Notes under the pieces: model-generated
Seen by the model: the letters and a program-made list of their open reading frames with translations, nothing else
The model's database searches: none
What the model was told of the DNA's origin: nothing
From: Streptomyces sp. HNM0574
GTDB taxonomy: Bacteria; Actinomycetota; Actinomycetes; Streptomycetales; Streptomycetaceae
Reading direction: 5' to 3'
Length of the DNA stretch: 64,000 nucleotides
NCBI RefSeq assembly: GCF_012726235.1
Contig: NZ_JAASAH010000006.1
Location: 186,001-250,000 of the forward strand
Program-made: the position numbers and the translations under genes
Shown: positions 52,600 to 61,578 of the stretch, piece by piece
Layout of the letters: each line of letters opens with the position of its first letter
Position numbering within the stretch: position 1 is the stretch's first letter

Positions 52600-54078
52600 G
52601 TGAGCAGGACCTACGCGGGAGCCCGGCTGCGCCGGCTGCGCGAGGACCGGGGCCTCAAACAGGCCGAACTCGCCCGCCTGCTCGGCATCTCGCCCAGCTA
52701 CCTGAACCAGATGGAGCACGAATCCCGGCCGCTCACGGTGCCCGTACTGCTCCGCCTGACCGAGACGTTCGGCATCGACGCCGGCTTCTTCTCGGAACGG
52801 GACACCAGCCGCCTCGTGGCGGACCTGCGCGAGGCGCTGGCCGGCGCGGTGGACGCGGCCCGCGTCTCGCCCTCGGACCTGTCCGAACTGGCCGCGCGGA
52901 TGCCGGACGTGGCGACGGCCCTGATCGACCTCGCACGGCGCAACCGGGGCCTGGCCGAGCAGGTGTCCGAGGTCGCCGAGGGGCGCGGCCCGGGCGCCGG
53001 CGCGGTGTCCGCACGGCCGCCGCGCTCCGCGCACGAGGAGATCCGCGAGTTCTTCTACCGCCGCCGGAACTACCTGCACGAGACGGACCTCGCCGCCGAG
53101 TCCCTCGCCGCACGCATCGGCATCCGCCCCGGCGAGGTGCGGCGCGCGCTCACCACGCGCCTCGCCGAGCACGGCGTACGGCTCGCCGACGACCCCTCCG
53201 GGCAGCGCCACGGGCACCGGGACGACCAGCACCACCAGCACCACTACGACCCCGAAACCCGCGTCCTGCACCTCTCCGCCCGACTGCGGCCCGGTCAGCG
53301 GGCGTTCCGGATGGCCACCCAGCTCGCGCTGCTGGAGCACGGCGACGCGATATCGGCGCTCGCCGCCGAGGACTTCCCCACCGGCTCGCAGGCGTGGACG
53401 CTGGCCCGGATCGGCATCGCCAACTACTACGCCGCCGCGCTGATCCTGCCCTACCGCGCCTTCCACGCCGCCGCCGAGGAGGTCCGTTACGACATCGAGC
53501 GGCTGACCGACCGCTTCGGCCTCGGCCACGAGACGGTCTGCCACCGGCTCAGCACCCTCCAGCGGCCGAAACTGCGCGGTGTCCCCTTCTCCTTCGTCCG
53601 GGTCGACCGCGCGGGCAACCTCTCCAAACGCCAGTCCGCGACCGACTTCCACTTCTCCAGAACCGGCGGTACGTGCCCGCTGTGGGGCGTGTACGACGCG
53701 TTCGCCGCGCCGGGACGCATCCACGTACAGGTCGCCGCGATGCCCGACGGGCAGCGCCACCTGTGGACCTCGCGGACCGTCACCCGGAACCGGGGCGGCT
53801 GGGGCGAGCCGGGCAAGACCTTCGTCATCGCGCTGGGCTGCGAGATCCGGCACGCCTCCCGGGTCGTCTACTCCGACGGCCTCGACCTCGACAACGCCGC
53901 GGCCGCCACACCCATCGGCATGGGCTGCCGCGTCTGCGAGCGCACCGACTGCCCGCAGCGCGCGGTACCGCCGCTGGACCGCGCACTGTCCGTCGACGAA
54001 CACAGCAGCACCTTCGTCCCGTACCCGGTGCGGGAGGGCGGGCCGCCGTCCGGGAACCGAACACCGCACGGCGGCTGA
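52600..54078 (+). CDS. XRE-type regulator of the short-chain fatty acid (RamB-like) family
   Basis: A 492-residue regulator. The N-terminal HTH_XRE (about 6-65: RLRRLREDRGLKQAELARLLGISPSYLNQME) is followed by a large sensor region with the DUF2083/IrrE-like fold. Its metallopeptidase-type motif is degenerate (ALLEHGDAI instead of HExxH). The conserved C-terminus GMGCRVCERTDCPQRA has a cysteine cluster that could bind metal. In mycobacteria and corynebacteria RamB controls isocitrate lyase and acetate genes, which fits the divergent aceA here. GTG 52600 has AGGAAGGA at 8 nt. The ligand is probably an acyl-CoA or acetate-derived metabolite, by inference. Confidence 0.88.
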   Translation: MSRTYAGARLRRLREDRGLKQAELARLLGISPSYLNQMEHESRPLTVPVLLRLTETFGIDAGFFSERDTSRLVADLREALAGAVDAARVSPSDLSELAARMPDVATALIDLARRNRGLAEQVSEVAEGRGPGAGAVSARPPRSAHEEIREFFYRRRNYLHETDLAAESLAARIGIRPGEVRRALTTRLAEHGVRLADDPSGQRHGHRDDQHHQHHYDPETRVLHLSARLRPGQRAFRMATQLALLEHGDAISALAAEDFPTGSQAWTLARIGIANYYAAALILPYRAFHAAAEEVRYDIERLTDRFGLGHETVCHRLSTLQRPKLRGVPFSFVRVDRAGNLSKRQSATDFHFSRTGGTCPLWGVYDAFAAPGRIHVQVAAMPDGQRHLWTSRTVTRNRGGWGEPGKTFVIALGCEIRHASRVVYSDGLDLDNAAAATPIGMGCRVCERTDCPQRAVPPLDRALSVDEHSSTFVPYPVREGGPPSGNRTPHGG

Positions 54079-54142
54079 ACGCTCCGGCGCGGAACGGGGC
54101 GTGGCCGACCGGAATCCGATGTCCCGGGGCAGCCCGTCCCGC

Positions 54143-54148
54143 TACAGT
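54143..54148 (+). promoter_or_regulatory. -10 hexamer TACAGT, near-leaderless start
   Basis: TACAGT lies 8 nt before ATG 54157, and no ribosome site is present, so a leaderless or almost leaderless transcript is expected. Confidence 0.5.
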
Positions 54149-54156
54149 GCGGCCCC

Positions 54157-54939
54157 ATGGACGACGCCGCCGCCACCGCACCCCCGCGCCTGACCCGGCT
54201 CACCTTCCACGGGCCCCTGTCCGAGCACCGGGCGGCCCGGATGATCCACCGGCTCACCCGCCAGGTCCCGTCCCCGCCGGCGACCGTGCTCGACATCGGC
54301 TGCGGCTGGGGCGAGTTCACCCTCCGCGTCCTGGAGGCCGTACCCACGGCCACCGGACTCGGCCTCGACCTGGACGAGGACGACCTGGCACGCGGACGGG
54401 CCGAGGCGCGGACGCGCGGGCTGGCCGAACGCGTCCGCTTCGTACGGGAGTCGGCCGTCGGCACCCGGCGCGGGCCCGCCGACCTCGTGCTGTGCCTCGG
54501 CGCCGGCCAGGCGCTCAGCGACGCGACGCCGCCCGGGCACACCGCACCGGCGCTGCGCGCGCTGCGCCGGCTGGTCGCCCCGGGCGGCCGCGTGCTGCTC
54601 GGCGAGGGCATCTGGCAACGCCCGCCGGAGCAGGCCGAGTTGGCGCAGATGTGGCCCGGCGCCCGCGCGGCCGAGCACCACGGGCTCGCGGAACTCGTCG
54701 ACCTGGCCGTCGCCGCGGGCTTCCGCCCCGCGTGGATCGAGACCGCGAGCCGTGACGAATGGGAGGAGTTCGAGTCGGGCTACCGCGCCGACGTCGAGGC
54801 ATGGCTCGCCGCCCACCCCGGCCACCCGCAGGCCGAGGAGACCCGCGCCCGCGCCGACCGGCACCGCGCCGCCTGGCTCCGCGGCTACCGCGACGTCCTG
54901 GGCCTCGCCTACCTGACCCTCGTCCCCGTCGAGGCGTGA
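54157..54939 (+). CDS. Class I SAM-dependent methyltransferase
   Basis: A 260-residue methyltransferase with SAM motif I TVLDIGCGWGEFTLRVLE (about 44-61), acidic GLDLDEDDL, motif ADLVLCLGAGQALSD and motif LVAPGGRVLLGEGIW. The C-terminal part (DEWEEFESGYRADVEAWLAAHP, HRAAWLRGYRDVLGLAYLTL) is typical of a Streptomyces group of small-molecule methyltransferases of unknown substrate. It lies between the glyoxylate regulator and the kdp operon without clear link to either. Confidence 0.85.
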   Translation: MDDAAATAPPRLTRLTFHGPLSEHRAARMIHRLTRQVPSPPATVLDIGCGWGEFTLRVLEAVPTATGLGLDLDEDDLARGRAEARTRGLAERVRFVRESAVGTRRGPADLVLCLGAGQALSDATPPGHTAPALRALRRLVAPGGRVLLGEGIWQRPPEQAELAQMWPGARAAEHHGLAELVDLAVAAGFRPAWIETASRDEWEEFESGYRADVEAWLAAHPGHPQAEETRARADRHRAAWLRGYRDVLGLAYLTLVPVEA

Positions 54940-54980
54940 AGCCCCGGGCGAACGGCCGGCGTCAAGGATCTCCCCACGGG

Positions 54981-54997
54981 CGTCAGAGCGCTGTCAA
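54981..54997 (+). repeat. 17-bp element upstream of the first kdpF, copy 1
   Basis: CGTCAGAGCGCTGTCAA occurs here and again at 55273-55289 with one mismatch. Each copy lies about 110-125 nt before a kdp-region microprotein start. The pair may be a regulator site or traces of a local duplication. Confidence 0.7.
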
Positions 54998-55119
54998 CGG
55001 GCGCCGGCCCGGCCCTCCGACGGCCGCAGACTGGCCCCGTCCGGCCCGGTGACGAGGGCCGCCGCGGCCGGACGTCCGAACCCGTGACGGCCCTCCGCGG
55101 TGAGCGAAGGAGCGCAGTC

Positions 55120-55209
55120 GTGAGCGTGGAGAACATCGTGGGGCTGGTCATCGCGGGCAGCCTCGTCGGATACCTGATCCTCGCCCGCAAGTACCCCGAC
55201 CGGTTCTGA
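55120..55209 (+). CDS. kdpF: KdpF-like microprotein, first copy
   Basis: A 29-residue single-helix protein, MSVENIVGLVIAGSLVGYLI followed by LARKYPDRF. This is the classic KdpF pattern: a short N-terminus, one membrane helix, GYL, and a basic tail ending in P-x-R-F. KdpF stabilises the KdpABC potassium ATPase. GTG 55120 has AAGGAG 7 nt upstream. It is unusual in standing alone, about 190 nt before the rest of the operon and with its own upstream element. A second KdpF-like gene lies directly before kdpA. Confidence 0.85.
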   Translation: MSVENIVGLVIAGSLVGYLILARKYPDRF

Positions 55210-55272
55210 CCCGAAGACGGGGGCCGGTTCCGGCCCGAGGGGCGGGTTCCGGCCGCCGGTGGTGACGGCCGA

Positions 55273-55289
55273 CGTCAGAGCGGTGTCAA
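55273..55289 (+). repeat. 17-bp element, copy 2
   Basis: CGTCAGAGCGGTGTCAA differs by one base from the copy at 54981-54997. A third partial match (cgtcagagg) starts at 55317. Confidence 0.7.
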
Positions 55290-55354
55290 GACCGGGCCGG
55301 GCGGCGTATGAGGGGCGTCAGAGGGCGTCGTGGCCGCCCGGTCCGGGGCTTGTA

Positions 55355-55369
55355 ATCGGACCGTCCGAT
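55355..55369. promoter_or_regulatory. 15-bp palindrome before the kdp small ORFs
   Basis: ATCGGAC-C-GTCCGAT is a perfect inverted repeat 28 nt before the 27-residue ORF. It is a good operator candidate for control of kdpFABC, or a small stem in the leader RNA. Confidence 0.55.
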
Positions 55370-55396
55370 CACGTCGTACCTCATCAGGAGTGCTCG

Positions 55397-55480
55397 ATGG
55401 CCGATGCGGCCTTCGTCGTCACCACGGTCGCGCTGTTCGCGCTGGTGGCGCTCATCGCCAAGGGGGTGGCGAAGCTGTGA
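55397..55480 (+). CDS. 27-residue membrane microprotein in the kdp operon
   Basis: The product is MADAAFVVTTVALFALVALI plus AKGVAKL, a single hydrophobic helix with a short basic C-terminus. AGGAG lies 6 nt before ATG 55397. Its stop overlaps the GTG of the next microprotein by 4 nt, so it is translated in series with it. It lacks the P-x-R-F ending of KdpF. It could be an extra small subunit or a translational lead-in peptide; no function is known to me. Confidence 0.78.
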   Translation: MADAAFVVTTVALFALVALIAKGVAKL

Positions 55481-55584
55481 CCGCCCTTCTCGACGGACGT
55501 GCCGAGATCCTCGTCGGCCTCGTCGTCGCCGTCCCCTTGCTGGGCTATCTCGTTCTCGCCCTCGTACGCCCGGAGAGGTTCTGA
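55477..55584 (+). CDS. kdpF: KdpF-like microprotein, second copy
   Basis: A 35-residue protein with one helix and a KdpF ending (AEILVGLVVAVPLLGYLVLA then LVRPERF). It shares the VGLV, GYL-x-LA and P-x-R-F features with the upstream copy but has a longer N-terminus. GTG 55477 overlaps the preceding stop (GTGA). It ends 8 nt before kdpA, the normal place for kdpF. Confidence 0.85.
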   Translation: MTALLDGRAEILVGLVVAVPLLGYLVLALVRPERF

Positions 55585-55592
55585 CCCCGCAC

Positions 55593-57257
55593 ATGAGCCC
55601 CGTACTCGCTGACGTGCTCCAGGTGTCCGCGCTCGTGGCGGCGCTGGCCCTCGTGCACCGTCCACTCGGCGACTGGATGGCCGCCGTCTACTCGTCCACC
55701 CGGCACCTGCGCGCCGAGCGGTGGATCTACCGCTGCATCGGCGCCGACCCGGACGCCGGCATGCGCTGGCCCGCCTACCTGCGCGGCGTCCTGGCGTTCT
55801 CGCTGGCCGGAGTCGTGTTCCTGTACCTGCTCCAGCGCGTCCAGGACAGGCTGCCGCTGTCCCTCGGCTTCGCGCCGATCTCACCGGACCAGGCGTTCAA
55901 CACCGCCGTCTCGTTCGTGTCGAACACCAACTGGCAGTCCTACGCGGGGGAGACGGCGATGAGCCACGTCACCCAGACCGCCGGACTCGCCGTGCAGAAC
56001 TTCGTCTCGGCCGCCGTCGGCATGGCCGTCGCGGTGGCACTCGTACGGGGCTTCGCCCGCTCCCGCACCGGCGAACTCGGCAACTTCTGGGCCGACCTGG
56101 TACGCGGCGTCGTCCGCGTACTGCTGCCGCTGTCCCTGGTCGCGGCCGTGCTGCTGGTCGCCTGCGGCGCGGTGCAGAACTTCGGCGACGTGCACACCGT
56201 CACGACGCTGACCGGGGAGCAGCAGTCGATCAGCCCAGGGGCCGTCGCCTCCCAGGAGGTCATCAAGGATCTGGGCACCAACGGCGGCGGCTACTACAAC
56301 GCCAACTCGGCGCACCCCTTCGCCAATCCCGGCGGGCTGTCGAACCTGCTGGAGATCTTCCTGCTCCTGGTGATCCCCTTCTCGCTGCCGCGCACCTTCG
56401 GCCGGATGACCGGCTCGCCCCGGCAGGGCTACGCGATCGTCTCCGCGATGGCCGTCATCTGGGGAGCGGGCGTACTGGCCGTCACCTGGCTGGAGTTCGC
56501 CCACCCCGGCGCCGCGGCGCAGCTCGCGGGCGGCGCCATGGAGGGCAAGGAGCAGCGGTTCGGCGAGGGCGCCTCGTCCCTGTTCGCGGTGTCGACGACG
56601 ATGACGTCCACCGGCTCCGTCAACTCCTTCCACGACTCCTTCGGCGGCCTCTCCGGCGGGGTGCTGATGCTGGGCATGATGCTCGGCGAGATCGCACCCG
56701 GAGGCGTCGGCTCCGGTCTGTACGGGATGCTCGTCATGTCGGTGATCGCGGTGTTCATCGCGGGACTGATGGTCGGCCGCACCCCCGAGTTCCTGGGCAA
56801 GCGGATCGGCCCCCGGGAGATCAAGGCCGCCGCGCTGTACATCCTCGTCACCCCGGCGCTCGTCCTCGTCGGCACCGCCGTCGCGATGGCCCTGCCGGAC
56901 GGCGAGAAGGCCATGACGAACCTCGGCGCCCACGGCTTCTCCGAGGTGCTGTACGCGTACGCGTCCGCGTCCAACAACAACGGCTCGGCCTTCGCCGGGC
57001 TCGGCGCCGACACCCCGTTCTTCAACACGACGCTCGGCGTGTGCATGCTCCTCGGCCGGTTCCTGCCGATGGTCTTCGTGCTGGCACTCGCGGGCTCGCT
57101 CGCCGAACAACGGCCCACACCCGTCACCGCGGGCACGCTGCGCACCGAAAAACCCCTGTTCACCGGGTTGTTGGTGGGAGTGATCCTGATCATCACCGGT
57201 CTCACGTTCTTCCCGGCCCTCGCACTCGGGCCCCTCGCCGAAGGGCTGGCGGCATGA
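55593..57257 (+). CDS. kdpA: Potassium-transporting ATPase subunit A
   Basis: A 554-residue channel-like subunit that binds and translocates K+ in the high-affinity KdpFABC complex. The four selectivity-filter-type segments are visible: [30 protein letters not shown] and NNNGSAFAG. Length is standard. ATG 55593 follows the second kdpF by 8 nt, and its stop overlaps the kdpB start (ATGA). No kdpDE lies next to the operon in this window. Confidence 0.97.
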   Translation: MSPVLADVLQVSALVAALALVHRPLGDWMAAVYSSTRHLRAERWIYRCIGADPDAGMRWPAYLRGVLAFSLAGVVFLYLLQRVQDRLPLSLGFAPISPDQAFNTAVSFVSNTNWQSYAGETAMSHVTQTAGLAVQNFVSAAVGMAVAVALVRGFARSRTGELGNFWADLVRGVVRVLLPLSLVAAVLLVACGAVQNFGDVHTVTTLTGEQQSISPGAVASQEVIKDLGTNGGGYYNANSAHPFANPGGLSNLLEIFLLLVIPFSLPRTFGRMTGSPRQGYAIVSAMAVIWGAGVLAVTWLEFAHPGAAAQLAGGAMEGKEQRFGEGASSLFAVSTTMTSTGSVNSFHDSFGGLSGGVLMLGMMLGEIAPGGVGSGLYGMLVMSVIAVFIAGLMVGRTPEFLGKRIGPREIKAAALYILVTPALVLVGTAVAMALPDGEKAMTNLGAHGFSEVLYAYASASNNNGSAFAGLGADTPFFNTTLGVCMLLGRFLPMVFVLALAGSLAEQRPTPVTAGTLRTEKPLFTGLLVGVILIITGLTFFPALALGPLAEGLAA

Positions 57258-59401
57258 CATCGACATCCACAACGACCCGGAAGACGGAATCCCCGGCGGC
57301 CGCACCCGCGACGGAGCCCCGGCGGGACACACCGCCCGGCACCACCGGCGGCGGCGCCCGACGGCGCGTCGGCGGAGGCATGTTCACGCCAGGACAGCTG
57401 CTGACCTCGCTGCCCGAGGCGCTCCGCAAGACCGACCCGCGGGTGATGGTCCGCACCCCGGTCATGTTCGTGGTCCTCGTCGGCTCGGTGCTCACCACCC
57501 TGCTCGCCGCCGCGGACCCGGGGGACTGGTTCGGCTGGGTCATCGCCGCCTGGCTGTGGCTCACCGTCCTCTTCGCCAACCTCGCCGAGGCCGTGGCCGA
57601 GGGCCGCGGCAAGGCCCAGGCCGACACCCTGCGCCAGGCCAAGACCGACGCGGTGGCCCGCCGCCTGACCGGCGACGGCTCCGCCGAAGAGCAGGTCCCC
57701 GGCGCCGAGTTGCGGGTCGGTGACCTCGTGGTCTGCGAGGCGGGCGACGTCATCCCCGGCGACGGCGACGTCGTCGAGGGCGTCGCCTCCGTCGACGAGT
57801 CGGCCATCACCGGCGAGTCGGCACCCGTCATCCGCGAGTCGGGCGGCGACCGGTCCGCGGTGACGGGCGGGACACGGGTGCTCTCCGACCGCGTCGTCGT
57901 CCGGATCACCACCAGGCCCGGCGAGTCCTTCATCGACCGCATGATCGGGCTCGTCGAGGGCGCCGCCCGGCAGAAGACGCCGAACGAGATCGCGCTGAAC
58001 ATCCTCCTCGCCTCGCTCACCATCGTCTTCCTACTGGTCGTCGTCACCCTCAGGCCGTTCGCCGGCTACGCGGGCGCCGGCGCGCAGACCACCCTCGTCG
58101 TCCTCACGGCCCTGCTGGTCTGCCTCATCCCCACGACCATCGGGGCACTGCTCTCCGCGATCGGCATCGCCGGCATGGACCGCCTCGTGCAGCGCAACGT
58201 CCTCGCCACCTCGGGCCGCGCCGTCGAGGCCGCCGGCGACGTGTCGACACTGCTGCTCGACAAGACCGGCACCATCACCCTCGGCGACCGCCGGGCCGCC
58301 GAGTTCGTCCCCGTCCACGGCGTCACCGAGGCCGAACTCGCGGACGCCGCCCTGCGCTCCTCGCTCGCCGACGAGACCCCCGAGGGCCGCTCCGTCGTCA
58401 CCCTCGCGCGGGAGAGGTACGGGCTGTCCGAGGACACCGGCTCCGCGGACGCCGAGTGGGTGCCCTTCACCGCGCAGACCCGCATGTCGGGCGTGGACGC
58501 CGACGGCGTCAAGGTCCGCAAGGGCGCGGCCGGTTCGGTCCTCACCTGGGTCGCAGAACGCGGCGGGACGGTGGCCCCCGACGCGCGGCGGCTCGCCGAC
58601 ACCGTCTCCGAGGCCGGCGGCACCCCGCTGCTCGTCGCCGTCGAGGACACCGAAGGACCCCGGGTCCTGGGCGTCATCCACCTCAAGGACGTCGTCAAGG
58701 ACGGCATGCGCGAACGCTTCGACGAACTGCGCGCCATGGGCATCACCACGATCATGATCACCGGGGACAACCCGCTGACCGCACGTGCCATCGCGGACGA
58801 GGCGGGCGTCGACGACTTCCTCGCCGAGGCCACCCCCGAGGACAAGCTGGCCCTCATCAAGCGCGAACAGGCCGGCGGCAAACTCGTCGCCATGACCGGC
58901 GACGGCACCAACGACGCCCCCGCGCTCGCGCAGGCCGACGTCGGAGTCGCCATGAACACCGGCACCTCGGCCGCCAAGGAGGCCGGGAACATGGTCGACC
59001 TCGACTCCGACCCGACGAAACTCATCGAAATCGTCGAGATCGGCAAGCAACTCCTCATCACCCGCGGCGCGTTGACCACCTTCTCCATCGCCAACGACCT
59101 CGCCAAGTACTTCGCCGTCATCCCCGCGATGTTCGCCGTCGCCCACCCGGCCCTGGACAAGCTCAACATCATGGGCCTGGCCTCGCCCGAGTCCGCGATC
59201 CTCTCGGCCGTCGTCTTCAACGCGCTGATCATCGTCGCCCTGGTGCCGCTCGCCCTGCGCGGCGTCCGCTACCGGCCGATGAGCGCCGACCGGCTGCTCC
59301 GCCGGAACCTGTGCGTCTACGGCCTCGGCGGCCTCGTCGCCCCCTTCCTCGGCATCAAACTCATCGACCTGCTGCTCTCCCTCGTCCCCGGGATCGCGTG
59401 A
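57254..59401 (+). CDS. kdpB: Potassium-transporting P-type ATPase subunit B
   Basis: A 715-residue P-type ATPase that powers K+ uptake. The phosphorylated Asp336 is in [10 protein letters not shown]. The actuator TGES motif is in ITGESAPV, and the hinge is [14 protein letters not shown] with [13 protein letters not shown]. The N-terminal 45 residues are an extra Ser/Thr/Pro-rich tail before the first helix, longer than in enteric KdpB. The ATG overlaps the kdpA stop by 4 nt, and kdpC follows after 3 nt. Confidence 0.97.
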   Translation: MTSTSTTTRKTESPAAAPATEPRRDTPPGTTGGGARRRVGGGMFTPGQLLTSLPEALRKTDPRVMVRTPVMFVVLVGSVLTTLLAAADPGDWFGWVIAAWLWLTVLFANLAEAVAEGRGKAQADTLRQAKTDAVARRLTGDGSAEEQVPGAELRVGDLVVCEAGDVIPGDGDVVEGVASVDESAITGESAPVIRESGGDRSAVTGGTRVLSDRVVVRITTRPGESFIDRMIGLVEGAARQKTPNEIALNILLASLTIVFLLVVVTLRPFAGYAGAGAQTTLVVLTALLVCLIPTTIGALLSAIGIAGMDRLVQRNVLATSGRAVEAAGDVSTLLLDKTGTITLGDRRAAEFVPVHGVTEAELADAALRSSLADETPEGRSVVTLARERYGLSEDTGSADAEWVPFTAQTRMSGVDADGVKVRKGAAGSVLTWVAERGGTVAPDARRLADTVSEAGGTPLLVAVEDTEGPRVLGVIHLKDVVKDGMRERFDELRAMGITTIMITGDNPLTARAIADEAGVDDFLAEATPEDKLALIKREQAGGKLVAMTGDGTNDAPALAQADVGVAMNTGTSAAKEAGNMVDLDSDPTKLIEIVEIGKQLLITRGALTTFSIANDLAKYFAVIPAMFAVAHPALDKLNIMGLASPESAILSAVVFNALIIVALVPLALRGVRYRPMSADRLLRRNLCVYGLGGLVAPFLGIKLIDLLLSLVPGIA

Positions 59402-59404
59402 CCC

Positions 59405-60022
59405 ATGAACACCTCCCTGACCCGGACGCTCCGCCTGACCGGAGCCGCCTTCCGCGCCCTCCTCGCCCTCACCGTGCTGACCGGGGTGCTCTACCCGCTG
59501 GCCGTCACCGGCCTCGCCCAGGGCCTCTTCCCCGACAAGGCCAACGGCTCGATGGTCACATCCGGCGGCCGCGAGGTCGGCTCCGAACTCATCGGCCAGA
59601 GCTACACCTTGAAGGGCTCCGGCAAGCCCGACCCGAAATGGTTCCAGGGCCGCCCCTCCCACAGCGGCTACGACCCGCTCGCCACCGGCTCCTCCCAGCT
59701 CGGCGCCGACGACCCGAGGCTGGTGACATCCGTGCGGCAGGCCAGGAAGCAGGTCGCCGAGTTCAACGGAGTCCCCGAGGCCGACGTCCCCAAGGACGCC
59801 GTCACCGGCTCCGCCTCGGCCATCGACCCCCACATCTCCGTCCCCTACGCCCGCCTCCAGGCCGCCCGCGTCGCCGAAGCCAACAACCTCCCGACCGAAC
59901 AGGTCCGCTCCCTGATCAGGACCCACACCGAGGACCGCGAACTGGGCATCCTGGGAAACCCGCGGGTGAACGTACTGAAGCTGAACGTGGCCTTGAAGAA
60001 GGTTGCTGCGGACGCGAGCTGA
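59405..60022 (+). CDS. kdpC: Potassium-transporting ATPase subunit C
   Basis: A 205-residue accessory subunit with one N-terminal helix (about 15-38) and a periplasmic domain carrying the usual SELIGQSY, WFQGRPS, GASNL-like GSSQLGADDP and SAIDPHIS blocks. It raises the ATP affinity of KdpB. ATG 59405 starts 3 nt after the kdpB stop. It is last in the operon; no obvious hairpin follows at once. Confidence 0.95.
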   Translation: MNTSLTRTLRLTGAAFRALLALTVLTGVLYPLAVTGLAQGLFPDKANGSMVTSGGREVGSELIGQSYTLKGSGKPDPKWFQGRPSHSGYDPLATGSSQLGADDPRLVTSVRQARKQVAEFNGVPEADVPKDAVTGSASAIDPHISVPYARLQAARVAEANNLPTEQVRSLIRTHTEDRELGILGNPRVNVLKLNVALKKVAADAS

Positions 60023-60287
60023 CGTGACGCCGGGGCCTGGCCGGGGCTGCTTCCGGTTCCGGCTGTGGCCCCGGCCCCGGCTCTCGCGCGGGCGGGCTTC
60101 TTCGGGGGGGCGACGTCGTGGGGGGGGATCGCTTCGGGGCATGCCGCTACGCCGCCGGGTTGACGTGCTGTGGGAGGCCTGTTGGACGTGCACGCATGTC
60201 CCGGGCGCCGGGGCTCGGACTGGTCGGCTGCTCTCGGCCTCCTCGCGGCCGGCACTCCGTACGCTGTCCCGCCGGGGGGACGCCTGA

Positions 60288-60511
60288 CACCTGCACTTCC
60301 ACGCCTGCGACGAGATCAACTTCGATATCCACTTGCGGGAGTTGGGGGGCCGGAACCGGCTCGACGTGTTCTGCGACTACCTCCGGGCGACCGGCCGACG
60401 GCTGGCCGGGCTGGTGCTGGTGGCCCGTACGAAGCCTGTGGTCGGAGGGTGCTCGGCTTCGCCTTCGACACCGCCCGAGTTGTCCCCCTCGGGGTCCTGA
60501 TAGCCGAGTGA
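60288..60511 (+). pseudogene. Frameshifted remnant of a small hypothetical gene
   Basis: From 60288 one frame reads a protein-like stretch (FHACDEINFDIHLREL, RNRLDVFCDYLRATGRRL) directly after an in-frame TGA. About 60440 the sense appears to move to another frame (RRVLGFAFDTARVVPLGVLI) and stop at 60511. Together they look like one small Streptomyces protein broken by a stop and a frameshift. The surrounding 60023-60287 and 60512-60799 hold no convincing gene, have weaker third-position bias and contain G-runs of 7-8, in keeping with decaying sequence. Confidence 0.4.
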
Positions 60512-60799
60512 CCGAGGCTGAGAACCAGGGGCTGTCGGCATGCGGAAGGACCCGTCACCGTACGTCCCGAACTTGGGCTCCGCGCATCGGAAACCGCAGG
60601 TCGGAGCCTTGTGGGCCGAGCCTCGCAAATCGGCGCAGCGTGCTGCGGTGCCTCCCGGACAGGGCGTCCGTCGGCCTTGTGCCAGGTCTGGCAGCGCCGT
60701 CGGCTCGGACGGCCTCGAAAGCCGCAGGGCTCCTAGCGGGAGCGCACGAGTATGGTGGCGGGGGGGCTTTGGGTCGTGCTCAGTGCCCTGTGCCGCGCT

Positions 60800-61450
60800 C
60801 TACGCCGGATCGTGCGCCGCCAGTACATGATCACGGGCGCCCTCGACGTGGGTGATGATCACGCGGCGCAGGGCGTCCGCGTCACGGTCGCGCAGTGCGT
60901 CGACCATCGCCTGGTGCTCGTTGTCGATGCGTTCGAGGTCGTGGCCGGAGTGCACCCAGCGGCGGCTGTACGGCTCGACGAGATGGAGCAGCTGGTCGAC
61001 GAAGCGGAGGGTGAGGCGCCGCTCGGAGAGGTCGTAGATGCGCCGGTGGAAGCGGTAGTTGAGGTCCGCACGGGCGGCGGCGTCGGCACCCTGTCCGCGC
61101 ATCCGGTCGGCGAGCTCCTGGAGCCCGTCGATGTCCCGGTCGCGGCAGCCGCGCACGATCTCCTCGGCGAGGTGGGGTTCCAACTGGAGTCGCAGTTCGA
61201 AGAGTTCGCCGAGCTCGGCGCGGCCCAGCTCGGCGACCAGCATGCCGCGCTGCGGCTGCACCTCGATGAGCCCCTCGGCGGCCAGCGTGTGCAGCGCCTC
61301 GCGCAGGGGGATGCGGCTGACCTCCATCTGCGCCGCGAGCTTCTCCTGCACCAGGCGGGTGCCCGGGGGGAGTTCGCCGTCGCGGATGGAGGTGCGGAGC
61401 CGTTCGGCGATCAGGCTCGCGCTGTTGCTGGTCCGGACTGCTGGGGTCAC
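60800..61450 (-). CDS. GntR family regulator (FadR subfamily, FCD domain)
   Basis: A 216-residue regulator: winged helix at about 10-75 (LIAERLRTSIRDGELPPGTRLVQEKLAAQMEVSRIPLREALHTL) and an FCD domain with its metal-binding residues (D/H in DLNYRFHRRIYD, H in DNEHQAMV, H in ITHVEGARDH). It is divergent from the L-2-hydroxyglutarate oxidase gene, with two TGTATACA operators between. It is therefore probably the repressor of that gene, with L-2-hydroxyglutarate or a related acid as ligand (inference). GTG 61450 lies 6 nt after a -10, so its mRNA may be leaderless. Confidence 0.92.
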   Translation of the reverse strand: MTPAVRTSNSASLIAERLRTSIRDGELPPGTRLVQEKLAAQMEVSRIPLREALHTLAAEGLIEVQPQRGMLVAELGRAELGELFELRLQLEPHLAEEIVRGCRDRDIDGLQELADRMRGQGADAAARADLNYRFHRRIYDLSERRLTLRFVDQLLHLVEPYSRRWVHSGHDLERIDNEHQAMVDALRDRDADALRRVIITHVEGARDHVLAAHDPA

Positions 61451-61456
61451 CGCCGC

Positions 61457-61462
61457 AGTCTA
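61457..61462 (-). promoter_or_regulatory. -10 TAGACT, leaderless start of the GntR gene
   Basis: On the minus strand TAGACT lies 6 nt before GTG 61450, giving a transcript that starts at or next to the start codon. Confidence 0.5.
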
Positions 61463-61480
61463 CCTCTCGTGTCCTCCCTC

Positions 61481-61543
61481 TTGTGTACCTACGCAGCGGC
61501 TGTATACATTCTCGCTCGCTTTCATTCGCAGCGACTGTATACA
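61481..61543. promoter_or_regulatory. lhgO promoter with two direct-repeat GntR operators
   Basis: A 17-bp element, cgcagcg[g/a]ctgtataca, occurs at 61492-61508 and 61527-61543, 35 bp apart, each ending in the perfect palindrome TGTATACA. TTGTGT (61481-61486) and TATACA (61503-61508) with a 16-bp spacer can serve as the lhgO -35 and -10. The first operator then covers the -10 and the second lies in the leader. Confidence 0.75.
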
Positions 61544-61578
61544 GAAGCTGCGGGCCACTTCTCGGGAAGGTTTGCCGG

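Noticed and set aside
60118..60855. A 245-codon open frame after kdpC
   Set aside because: Composition is rich in Arg, Ser, Thr, Cys and Trp without any domain; third positions are not G/C-biased. Only the short fragment at 60288-60511 looks protein-derived.
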